Origin: Stenotrophomonas sp. UBA2629
Lineage (GTDB): Bacteria > Pseudomonadota > Gammaproteobacteria > Xanthomonadales > Xanthomonadaceae
Assembly (NCBI GenBank): GCA_002359895.1
Contig: DEOB01000010.1
Span: forward strand, 882,497 to 932,122
Length of the DNA stretch: 49,626 bases
Direction of reading: 5' to 3'
The notes beneath the pieces were generated by a model. The model did no database searches and was not told the origin of the DNA. It saw nothing but the letters and a program-made list of their open reading frames with translations. How positions within the stretch are numbered: position 1 is the stretch's first letter; the number at the start of each line of letters is the position of its first letter. The translations under genes were made by a program, and so were the position numbers. Of the stretch, positions 29,104 to 37,062 are shown piece by piece.

Positions 29104-29916
29104 ATGGCCCCGCTGACAGCCACACATCGGATCAACGCAGCGCAGGCGCCACACCGACGGCGAGTCTTTAACGGCGAGCATCTGGCCGCGCGGGTCAGCT
29201 GGTACGCGCCGCATGAGCACATGCAACGGCACGCGCATGACTGCCATCAGCTTTCTTTATTGTTGCTGGGGACCTTGGCCGAGCAGACACCACAGGGCGA
29301 GGAGCGGTTGGCGCTGCCGGCGCTGGGCGTGAAACAGGCAGGGGTGATGCATGCCAATGATTACGGCCCGACCGGTGCGCTGATGCTGGGCATCGATCTG
29401 CCGGCAGCGTTCGACCTGCAGCAACACCTGGGCATCGGGTATGCGTGGCAATGGCGTGCACGCGCGGTGCAGCCCGTGCTGCTGCAGGGGAGGGGATTGC
29501 TGTCGGCGTTGTGGGCCGAAGAGCTTGCTGGCGATGATCTGGACAGCCGGCTGTGGGAACTGCTGGCCAGCATGGCCACTACCGGCGAACGTGCCGCGGG
29601 GACGCCACCGCGCTGGTTGGCACTGAGCTGCCAACGGTTGCAGGACCAATCCCTGCCGCTGACCGGACTTGCCGCTGAGGTTGGCGTGCACCCGGTGTAC
29701 TTCGCCCGCGCGTTCGCACGTTGGATGGGCTGTGCGCCGTCGGTGTTCCGTGTGCGTGCGCAGTTGCAGCGGGCCCTGCCATTGTTGGCCAAAGGCCACG
29801 CGTTGGCGGATGTGGCGCAGGCCGCCGGCTTTTCCGATCAAGCCCACTTCAGCCGCACTGCCCGTGCCCACAGTGGATTGACGCCCGCCCGGCTGCGCGC
29901 GCTGTTGCGGGCGTGA
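29104..29916 (+). CDS. AraC-family transcriptional regulator
   Basis: The roughly 270-residue regulator has an N-terminal cupin-like part (SWYAPHEHMQRHAHDCHQLSL, with several His). The C-terminal two-helix-turn-helix domain covers about residues 175-265: LTGLAAEVGVHPVYFARAF is helix-turn-helix one, and LADVAQAAGFSDQAHFSRTA helix-turn-helix two. No strong ribosome site marks the start; ATG 29092 and GTG 29062 are alternatives. The beta-lactamase-fold gene follows 75 bp downstream in the same direction and is a possible target (inference). Confidence 0.85.
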   Translation: MAPLTATHRINAAQAPHRRRVFNGEHLAARVSWYAPHEHMQRHAHDCHQLSLLLLGTLAEQTPQGEERLALPALGVKQAGVMHANDYGPTGALMLGIDLPAAFDLQQHLGIGYAWQWRARAVQPVLLQGRGLLSALWAEELAGDDLDSRLWELLASMATTGERAAGTPPRWLALSCQRLQDQSLPLTGLAAEVGVHPVYFARAFARWMGCAPSVFRVRAQLQRALPLLAKGHALADVAQAAGFSDQAHFSRTARAHSGLTPARLRALLRA

Positions 29917-29990
29917 GCAGGTTCAATCCGTTCAAGATGCGCGCCGCTGCGGTACTGCATGGTGGTGGCTGTCAGTCACCGAGCCACATC

Positions 29991-31535
29991 ATGCATCTGC
30001 GCGCCCTCTTGTCCCTGCTGTTGCTGCCCGCTTGGCTGGGATCCGCGCTGGTTGCCGCTGCGGCGACGCCGGAGCAGGCGGCACGCAAGCTGGTCAGCTT
30101 TCTGGATGGCATTCCTGCGCTGGGGCCGGGCTATGCGGTGGTGGTCGTGGACCGCGACCGGCAACTGCTGGGCTATGCCCGAGGCACGCGTAATGTCGCC
30201 AGTGGCGCGCCGTTGACGATGCACACGCCGATGTACATCGCCTCGCAGACCAAGTCCTACATGGGTTTGTTGGCGCAACGGTTGGATCAACGTGGCGTGC
30301 TGCGGCTGGACAGCACCTTGGCCGAGCATTGGCCGCAACTGCAGTTGCCCGACGGCGTTGACCAGGCAGCCGGGACGCTGGCGGACCTGCTCAACCACCG
30401 CGTGCCGTTGAGTGCCGATGCCATCACCACGTTGGAGGCTTATATCGGCTCACCGGAGCCTGCGTTGTATCCGTCGCTGTTGAGCACGTTGTCCTCAAAG
30501 CGTGCGGAGGGTTTTGACTACGACAATCTTGGCTACAACATTTACGCGGCAATCCTGTACCAGCACACAGGCAAGCGCTGGCAGGACTGGTTGCAGGAGG
30601 AGCTGTTCACGCCGCTGCGCCTGCGCGAAACCGGCGCACGCACGCGTGCGTTCGATGCCACGCAGCTGGCCTTCAATCATCAATGGTTGGGGCAGGAGCA
30701 GGGCTGGCGGGTGGTCGTCCCCAAGCCGGATGCCATCATGCATTCGGCCGGCGGCATGATGACCTCACCGCGCGACATGGGGCGCTGGCTGCGGCTGCAG
30801 TTGGGTGGCGCTGTACCGGCCGGCGATTATGCTGATGCATTGGCTGCAGCACACCGCATGGGTGCCCAGGTGGATACCAATGCACGCAATGCCTATGAGC
30901 TGCCTTGCCGCGGCTACGCCTTTGGCTGGAACGTGTGTGATTTCGAAGGCCGCACGCTCTACATCCATGGCGGCAGCTACACCGGCGCTCGCAGCATGAT
31001 GGCGTTCTCGCCGGACCTGGGGGTGGGCATTGGAGTGTTCTCCAACTCCGACAACGCAACCGGTTGGTTGACCTCGCGCACGGTGGTGCAGTTTTTCCAG
31101 TACCTGGTGGATCACCCGGACGCAACGTCATGGGCAAATACACGGCAGCAGGTGTATCCGCAGCGCGTGGCGGACCAGCTGGCCGGCATGCGGGCGCGGC
31201 AAGCAACCGAACATGCCGATCCACGTTGGCAGGGATGGCAATGGCAGCCGACAGTGATGGATCGTGCGGCCTATAGCGGGCGCTTCCAGGGCGAACGCTT
31301 GCCGGTGGAGGCGGTTGTTCGCGAAGATTCCACCGGCATGCAACTGCAGATAGGTGCGCTTGCACGGACGCTGCAGCCGGCGGTGGTGGATCTCTTCGGC
31401 GCGCAGGATGGGCCGTTGGATGCGGTGGAGCCGCTGCAGTTTCTGCGTGATGCGCAAGGGCAGCTTATGGGCTTTGAATTTGACGGTGAGCGTTACCGCA
31501 GATGCGACGGACAGGACTGTCAGCGGAAGAATTGA
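29991..31535 (+). CDS. Secreted serine hydrolase, beta-lactamase/D-Ala carboxypeptidase fold
   Basis: The 514-residue precursor has a signal peptide (MHLRALLSLLLLPAWLGSAL, cut near AAA). The class C-type active site is complete in outline: IASQTK with Ser85 and Lys88, YDN with Tyr177, and HSAGG or HGGSYTG in the place of the third box. The last 120 residues (after VYPQRVAD) form an extra domain. Such proteins are esterases or peptidases more often than beta-lactamases. Its 3' end overlaps the convergent AraC gene by 16 bp. Confidence 0.85.
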   Translation: MHLRALLSLLLLPAWLGSALVAAAATPEQAARKLVSFLDGIPALGPGYAVVVVDRDRQLLGYARGTRNVASGAPLTMHTPMYIASQTKSYMGLLAQRLDQRGVLRLDSTLAEHWPQLQLPDGVDQAAGTLADLLNHRVPLSADAITTLEAYIGSPEPALYPSLLSTLSSKRAEGFDYDNLGYNIYAAILYQHTGKRWQDWLQEELFTPLRLRETGARTRAFDATQLAFNHQWLGQEQGWRVVVPKPDAIMHSAGGMMTSPRDMGRWLRLQLGGAVPAGDYADALAAAHRMGAQVDTNARNAYELPCRGYAFGWNVCDFEGRTLYIHGGSYTGARSMMAFSPDLGVGIGVFSNSDNATGWLTSRTVVQFFQYLVDHPDATSWANTRQQVYPQRVADQLAGMRARQATEHADPRWQGWQWQPTVMDRAAYSGRFQGERLPVEAVVREDSTGMQLQIGALARTLQPAVVDLFGAQDGPLDAVEPLQFLRDAQGQLMGFEFDGERYRRCDGQDCQRKN

Positions 31536-32323
31536 CTCGGCGTCACCCCAAAGCGGCGTTTGAACATGGTGGTGAATGCGCTGGGGCTTTCGTAACCCAG
31601 CGCCAGTGCCACGTCGATCACTTTTTCGCCGACCGCAAGGCGTTCCAATGCGCGTAGCAGGCGCGCCTGCTGTCGCCATTGGCCGAAGGTCATGCCCAGC
31701 TCGCGGGCGCAAAGACGCTGGATGGTTTTGACGTCTACCTTCAAGCGCGCCGCCCAGTCCTGCAGCGTGGAGTCGTCCTCGGGTTTGCGCTCCAGTTGCC
31801 GGGCGATGGTGCGCAGGCGCTTGTCGCTGGGCTCGGGCAGGTGCAGGGGCAAGACTGACAGGGTCTGCACTTCATCCAGAATCAGCCGCATCAAACGGCC
31901 ATCGCGCGAGTCTTCGCGATAAGGCTGCTCCACCGTCACCGCCGCACGGATCAAGGCGGCCAACAGCGGGGTGATCGACACTGCCGAGGCACTGGCCGGG
32001 GGCTGGATCATCGCGGCGGGGGCAATGTACAGGCTGCGCATCTGCACCAGGCCGATGCAGTGCACCTGGTGGCCTGTGCCGGCAGGCATCCAGATGGCGC
32101 GGGTACTGGGCACCACCCAGCGGCCCATGCCTGCACGCACCACCAGCACGCCGGTTTCGGCGTACACCAGTTGATGGCGGTCGGGGTGGTGGTGCAGCGG
32201 AATGACCGTGTCGGCGCTGTAGTCGCGTGCCTTGTAGTAAATGGCTGTTTCCGGGCTGGCAGGCAGCGGGCGGCGCTTGCCGACATGGAGTGGGGTGTCC
32301 TTTTCGAGAGGGTGCATGACCAT
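31520..32323 (-). CDS. AraC-family regulator, divergent from the MFS exporter
   Basis: The 267-residue regulator has an N-terminal cupin segment (VIPLHHHPDRHQLVYAETG, then GRWVVPSTRAIWMPAGTGH) and a C-terminal AraC domain (LQDWAARLKVDVKTIQRL, then VIDVALALGYESPSAFTTMFKR, ending FGVTPSQFFR). This layout is typical of AraC regulators next to MFS exporters. The start is ATG 32323 or ATG 32317. Only 67 bp separate it from the exporter start, so it very likely controls that gene and itself. Confidence 0.9.
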   Translation of the reverse strand: MVMHPLEKDTPLHVGKRRPLPASPETAIYYKARDYSADTVIPLHHHPDRHQLVYAETGVLVVRAGMGRWVVPSTRAIWMPAGTGHQVHCIGLVQMRSLYIAPAAMIQPPASASAVSITPLLAALIRAAVTVEQPYREDSRDGRLMRLILDEVQTLSVLPLHLPEPSDKRLRTIARQLERKPEDDSTLQDWAARLKVDVKTIQRLCARELGMTFGQWRQQARLLRALERLAVGEKVIDVALALGYESPSAFTTMFKRRFGVTPSQFFR

Positions 32324-32390
32324 ATTTCGCAAGAAGGGCGCTCGCGGCGACTCTACCATGCGTCCCGTCCCCCTCTGCCGTGGTCCTGCC

Positions 32391-33608
32391 ATGTCCTCTC
32401 CTGTTCCATCTGTTACTGCAGCAAACACTGCCCCGCGCCGTCCGGTGGCGGTGGGCGTGCTTGCCGCGATCAGCAGTTCGCATCTGGTCAACGACATGAT
32501 GCAGTCGCTGATTCTGGCGCTGTATCCCATCTTCAAAGCGCAGTTCCACCTCAGCTTCACCCAGGTGGGTTTGATCACCTTGACCTACCAGCTCACCGCG
32601 TCGTTGTTCCAACCGTTGATCGGACTGCGTACCGACAAGCAGCCTGCGCCGTATTCGCTGCCGATGGGCATGACGTCAACGTTGTGTGGTTTGTTGCTGT
32701 TGGCCTACGCACCGAATTTCAGCACGGTGTTGATGGCGGCAATGTTGATCGGTATCGGCTCGGCCATTTTCCACCCGGAATCCTCACGCATTGCGCGTCT
32801 GGCATCGGGCGGCCGCCATGGCTTGTCGCAATCGGTGTTCCAGTTGGGCGGTAATGCCGGCACCGCGATTGGTCCGTTGTTGGCGGCAGCGGTCATCGTG
32901 CCGAACGGGCAACGCAGCGTGGCATGGTTCAGCGGCGCGGCGTTGTTGGGCATCAGCCTGCTGATGTATGTGAGCCGTTGGTACAAGCAGCACCTGGTGG
33001 TGAGTGCTGCCAAGCCCAAGGTGGCGTTGGCAGGCACCGCGCCGATGTTGCCGCCACGTACCGTTGCGTGGGTGGTTGCGATATTGCTGGTGCTTATTTT
33101 CAGCAAGTATTTCTACATCGCGGGCCTGAGCAGCTTCTACACGTTCTACCTGATGCAGAAGTTCAGCGTGTCGGTGCAGAGCGCGCAGCTGCATCTGTTT
33201 GGCTTCCTGCTGGCGTCGGCCGCAGGTACGTTGATTGGTGGGCCGCTGGGCGACCGCATCGGCCGCAAACCGGTGATCTGGGCATCGATTCTGGGTGTGG
33301 CGCCGTTTGCATTGATCCTGCCTTACGCCAATCTTGAGTGGACCACCGTGCTGACGCTGATCATCGGCTTTGTGCTGTCCTCGGCGTTCTCGGCCATCCT
33401 GGTGTACGCGCAGGAGTTGATGCCGCACCGCATCGGTACGGTGTCGGGCCTGTTCTTCGGCTTTGCGTTCGGCATGGGCGGGCTGGGTGCGGCGGTGTTG
33501 GGTGTATTGGCTGACCACACCAGCATCCTTTGGGTTTACAAGGTGATTTCATTCCTGCCGCTGTTGGGCATGGTTGCTGCATTCCTGCCGAGCCGACGCG
33601 CACATTGA
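32391..33608 (+). CDS. fsr: MFS exporter of the fosmidomycin-resistance type
   Basis: The 405-residue, twelve-helix transporter has the characteristic start AISSSHLVNDMMQSLILALYP, then LIGLRTDKQPAPYSLPMGM and GIGSAIFHPESSRIARLASGG, and GPLGDRIGRKPVIW between halves. This matches Fsr of E. coli in pattern and length. It is an inner-membrane drug/proton exporter; substrates in this organism are unknown. ATG 32391 fits the family start; an upstream ATG (32358) would add eleven residues. The divergent AraC gene is the likely regulator. Confidence 0.88.
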   Translation: MSSPVPSVTAANTAPRRPVAVGVLAAISSSHLVNDMMQSLILALYPIFKAQFHLSFTQVGLITLTYQLTASLFQPLIGLRTDKQPAPYSLPMGMTSTLCGLLLLAYAPNFSTVLMAAMLIGIGSAIFHPESSRIARLASGGRHGLSQSVFQLGGNAGTAIGPLLAAAVIVPNGQRSVAWFSGAALLGISLLMYVSRWYKQHLVVSAAKPKVALAGTAPMLPPRTVAWVVAILLVLIFSKYFYIAGLSSFYTFYLMQKFSVSVQSAQLHLFGFLLASAAGTLIGGPLGDRIGRKPVIWASILGVAPFALILPYANLEWTTVLTLIIGFVLSSAFSAILVYAQELMPHRIGTVSGLFFGFAFGMGGLGAAVLGVLADHTSILWVYKVISFLPLLGMVAAFLPSRRAH

Positions 33609-33772
33609 AGGCGTGTCGTCGGGTTGGTTCTGCGCCCCGCAACCGGGGAAAGTGGAGTGAGCCGGCGATGGCGGGCACGTAGCGCATTGCAGCCGTTGCG
33701 ATAGCCATCCGGTATCGCAGCGGCATGCAATCGGTATTGGTGCCGAAGCCATGCTGCACCGATGCTGGGCGG

Positions 33773-34666
33773 ATGAATTCAGACATCATTTCGTTCAAAG
33801 GGCAGGTCGGCCTGATCACCGGCGCCGCTGGCGGCTTGGGATTGGCCTACGCGCGGTTGCTGGCAGGCATGGGCGCACACGTGGTGCTGCATGACGTGGG
33901 TGCCACCACCGATGGCCGTGGCCATGATCCGGTGCCGGTGGCTGCTGCCGTCGAGTGGCTGGGCATGAAGGGCCTGCAGGCACAGGGCGAACACGAGCCA
34001 ATCGACACGCGCGATGCCTGTCACGCGCTGGTGAACCGTATCGTGAGCGAGCACGGTCGGCTGGATTTCGTGATCCACAACGCCGGTTGGGTGGAGTACC
34101 AGTCGATTGAGTCACTGGATGAGCAACGTCTGGATCAGATGCTTGCCATCGCCGCGAAGGCACCCTTGTGGTTGGCGCAGGCAGCGTGGCCGGTGATGCG
34201 TGCCGCCGGTGGCGGACGTATCGTGGTGACCACTTCCGATCGCGCGCTTTACCCGCAGTACGTGCAGCAAGGTCTTGCCGCATACGCCATGGGCAAGAGT
34301 GCAGCCGTTGGCCTGGTCAACGTGCTCGCCGCTGAGGGTGCAGCGCACGGCATCGTGGTCAACGCGGTGTCGCCGGTGGCCAAGACGCGGATGTGGGGCA
34401 TCACCGGCGAGCCGGACGAACTGTATCCGGAGGCGGTTGCAGCAGGTGTTGCGTTTCTGGCGTCCACGCAGTGCATCGAAGGCGGTTGGGTGCTGCGCGC
34501 CAGCAACGGTCAATTCCGTGCGACACGGCTGCAGGAGTGTGAAGGCGTCAGCTACCCGCGTGATCTGCTTGCAGTGCATGCAGATACGCCGCAGGCCGTG
34601 TGTGATGCTTGGGCGGAGATAGCCGTGCCCAGCATCAGCCTGCCAGAGCCGCAGGCCGCCTGTTAG
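33773..34666 (+). CDS. Short-chain dehydrogenase/reductase
   Basis: The 297-residue SDR has the cofactor motif LITGAAGGLGLAYARLLA, NAG in VIHNAGW, the catalytic Tyr-Lys pair in AAYAMGKSA and Ser in VTTSDRA. The long insert after the second strand (HDVGATTDGRGHDPVPVAAAV) resembles the hydroxyacyl-CoA dehydrogenase part of multifunctional enzyme 2, which also prefers NAD. The substrate is unknown. ATG 33773 is preferred; ATG 33725 in frame is possible. The LysR gene 29 bp downstream may be co-transcribed. Confidence 0.88.
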   Translation: MNSDIISFKGQVGLITGAAGGLGLAYARLLAGMGAHVVLHDVGATTDGRGHDPVPVAAAVEWLGMKGLQAQGEHEPIDTRDACHALVNRIVSEHGRLDFVIHNAGWVEYQSIESLDEQRLDQMLAIAAKAPLWLAQAAWPVMRAAGGGRIVVTTSDRALYPQYVQQGLAAYAMGKSAAVGLVNVLAAEGAAHGIVVNAVSPVAKTRMWGITGEPDELYPEAVAAGVAFLASTQCIEGGWVLRASNGQFRATRLQECEGVSYPRDLLAVHADTPQAVCDAWAEIAVPSISLPEPQAAC

Positions 34667-34695
34667 GCTGCAGTCCCTTCGTGACGGCACTCCCG

Positions 34696-35580
34696 ATGAT
34701 CGACCTTCGTCTGTTGCGGCAATTTGTCGCCGTCGCCGAGGAACTGCATTTCCATCGTGCTGCTGCCCGGCTGCACATGTCGCAGCCGCCGTTGACCGCT
34801 GCAATCCGACGCCTGGAGGAGTTGTTGGGCGCGGAACTGATCGTGCGTGGCAATCGCACATTGGGGCTGACGGCAGCGGGCCAGGTGCTGTTGCGCGAAG
34901 CGCGGCAGACGCTGCAGCAGGCCGAACAAGCGTTCGTGCATACGCGCGATGTTGCTGCAGGACGCAGCGGCACCCTGCGCATGGCCTATGTCGGGAGTGC
35001 CATGTACGGGCGCCTGCCAGGCTTGATCCGCAGCTTTCGCCAGTCGCATCCAAAGGTGCGGCTGGAGCTGCGTGAGGCAACCTCGCGGCAACAGCAGCGC
35101 ATGCTGCGGGCGGCGGAAGTAGATCTGGGCATCCTGATTCCACCCGTGCCCGACGCTGGCGATCTGCAATTGTGTGCGTTCGACCTTGATGGGCTGGCGA
35201 TCGCCTTGCCCAAGGGGCATGCGTTGCTGTCTGCAGCACGCTGGATTGATGTCGCGGAGTTGGCCGGCGAGGATTTCGTGATGTGGCCGGCGGACGAAGG
35301 CATCGGCTTCCATTCGCATGTGATGACGCTGTGTCGCGCCTCCGGTTTCGTGCCCTGCGTCGTGCAGGAAGCACACGGCATGCATGCGGTTCTATCGCTG
35401 GTAGCCGTTGGCGCCGGTGTCTCCATCGTGCCGGCGAGCATGAGCGGATTCCGCAGTGAAGAGATCCACTATCAAACCATTGGTACGGAAAGCGCGGGCT
35501 TCGAGTTGCGGTTCTGTCTGCGCCCCGGTCACGACAATCCGGCCCTGCAGCAATGGTTGGCGCTCTGTCGTGCGGAGTGA
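34696..35580 (+). CDS. LysR-family transcriptional regulator
   Basis: The 294-residue regulator starts MIDLRLLRQFVAVAEELHFHRAA, with the winged helix-turn-helix at residues 1-60 (LHMSQPPLTAAIRRLEELLG). The effector-binding domain follows (LRMAYVGSAMYGRLPGLIRSF, later VAVGAGVSIVPASMSG). The HMSQPPLT form is common in the BenM/CatM-like subgroup that senses aromatic or small organic acids. It follows the SDR gene closely in the same direction and may control it or the MFS gene 153 bp downstream. Confidence 0.9.
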   Translation: MIDLRLLRQFVAVAEELHFHRAAARLHMSQPPLTAAIRRLEELLGAELIVRGNRTLGLTAAGQVLLREARQTLQQAEQAFVHTRDVAAGRSGTLRMAYVGSAMYGRLPGLIRSFRQSHPKVRLELREATSRQQQRMLRAAEVDLGILIPPVPDAGDLQLCAFDLDGLAIALPKGHALLSAARWIDVAELAGEDFVMWPADEGIGFHSHVMTLCRASGFVPCVVQEAHGMHAVLSLVAVGAGVSIVPASMSGFRSEEIHYQTIGTESAGFELRFCLRPGHDNPALQQWLALCRAE

Positions 35581-35733
35581 GGCGGGCAAGGGCAGGTGGC
35601 CCCAGTCCGTTCCCGTAGCGAAAAGGCATCCGTGCGCGGCAGCTGCTGCATCGATGGCTGCACCGCGTGCGCAGCGAATCGCTGTGACGGAAAACCTGAT
35701 TCAATGGCTCGACCGAACGCAGTAATGCAGTAG

Positions 35734-36894
35734 ATGAACATCCAGGACGAAGCCGTTAACCACTCAGGCCTTCTGCAGCGCCGCCAGCAGATGGCCACGC
35801 GCGCAGCTTTCTTCACCCCGGGCTTTGCGATTGCATGCTGGGCGCCGCTGGTGCCATTCGCCAAGGCGCGTGCAGGCCTGGATGACGCAATGCTGGGCGT
35901 GCTGCTGTTGTGCCTTGGCTTGGGATCGCTGCTGTCCATGCCGTTGGCGGGCATGCTGGCCGCGCGTCATGGCTGCCGCCCCGTGATGTTGGCAACCGTG
36001 CTGATGATGGTGCTGATGCTGCCGTTGCTGGCGGTTGCATCCACGCCGGTGGGCATTGGCATGGTGTTGCTGGTGTTCGGTGCGGGCATCGGTGCCATGG
36101 ACTGTGTGATGAACATGCAGGCCGTGGTGGTGGAGCGCGAATCCGGCCGCGCGATGATGTCTGGCTTTCATGCCTTCTACAGCATTGGCGCGCTGTCGGG
36201 CGCGGCGTTGGTGACGTTGCTGCTTTCGATGGGCGGCGGCGCTGTGTTGGCCACCTTGGTGGTGGCCGCAGGGGTTGTCGCCATCACCGCATGGTCATCG
36301 CGATGGTGGCGCAGCGAGCGTGCAGAACAGGGAGAAAGCAGCTTCGCTCTGCCGCGTGGTGTGGTGATCGTGATGGGTGCGGTGTGCTTCATCAGCTTTC
36401 TGGCCGAGGGCTCGATGCTGGATTGGAGTGCGGTGTTTCTGCATGACGTGCGTGGGGTGGAGCTGGTGCATGCCGGCTGGGGGTTTGTCGCCTTCAACAT
36501 TGCCATGATGGTCACGCGTCTGTTCGGCGACCGGCTGGTGAACCAGCTCGGGCCAAGCATGGCGGTGCTGCTGGGTGGCCTGCTGGCGTGTGCGGGCTTT
36601 GTGTTGGCGACGTTGGTACCCAGCTTCAGTGTCGCGTTGCTGGGTTATGCATTGGTGGGTATCGGCTGCGCCAATGTCGTGCCGGTGATGTTCAGCCTGG
36701 CCGGGCGGCAGACCCGCATGCCCGAAAGCGTGGCCATTCCGGCCGTCACCACGATGGGTTATGCAGGCGTGCTGTTGGGGCCGGCGGCGATTGGCTTCAT
36801 TGCCCAGCAATGGTCGCTGTCGGCTGCGTTCCTGTTGGCTGCAGCCGCGCTTGCGGTTGTCGCGGTGATCGGTTCGATGCTGCGGGTGCGCTGA
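35734..36894 (+). CDS. MFS transporter, YbjJ type
   Basis: The 386-residue, twelve-helix protein has RAAFFTPGFAIACWAPLVPFAK in the first helix, MDCVMNMQAVVVERESGRAMMSGFHAFYSIG in the middle and SFLAEGSMLDWSAVFL at the start of the second half. The last segment is typical of the YbjJ group. The substrate is unknown. It lies 153 bp after the LysR gene; no terminator is visible between them. Confidence 0.85.
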   Translation: MNIQDEAVNHSGLLQRRQQMATRAAFFTPGFAIACWAPLVPFAKARAGLDDAMLGVLLLCLGLGSLLSMPLAGMLAARHGCRPVMLATVLMMVLMLPLLAVASTPVGIGMVLLVFGAGIGAMDCVMNMQAVVVERESGRAMMSGFHAFYSIGALSGAALVTLLLSMGGGAVLATLVVAAGVVAITAWSSRWWRSERAEQGESSFALPRGVVIVMGAVCFISFLAEGSMLDWSAVFLHDVRGVELVHAGWGFVAFNIAMMVTRLFGDRLVNQLGPSMAVLLGGLLACAGFVLATLVPSFSVALLGYALVGIGCANVVPVMFSLAGRQTRMPESVAIPAVTTMGYAGVLLGPAAIGFIAQQWSLSAAFLLAAAALAVVAVIGSMLRVR

Positions 36895-37062
36895 GGCCAT
36901 TCGCCTGCCAGCGTGTCCGCAGCACGTAATTGAGCTGGCGCCACCGCATATACGGCATCGGTCGTGACTTTCGGCGGTTCGCGCCGGGGCCGGCAATCCT
37001 CTAGTCTCACAGGTTGGTCCGCGCACCATGCGCGGCCTTTCCCTGTTTGGCCGGAGATGTCC

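Noticed and set aside
30243..30530. Calling the 29991-31535 product a beta-lactamase
   Set aside because: The SxxK and YxN boxes only show the fold; the third box and the extra C-terminal domain fit esterase/peptidase relatives better.
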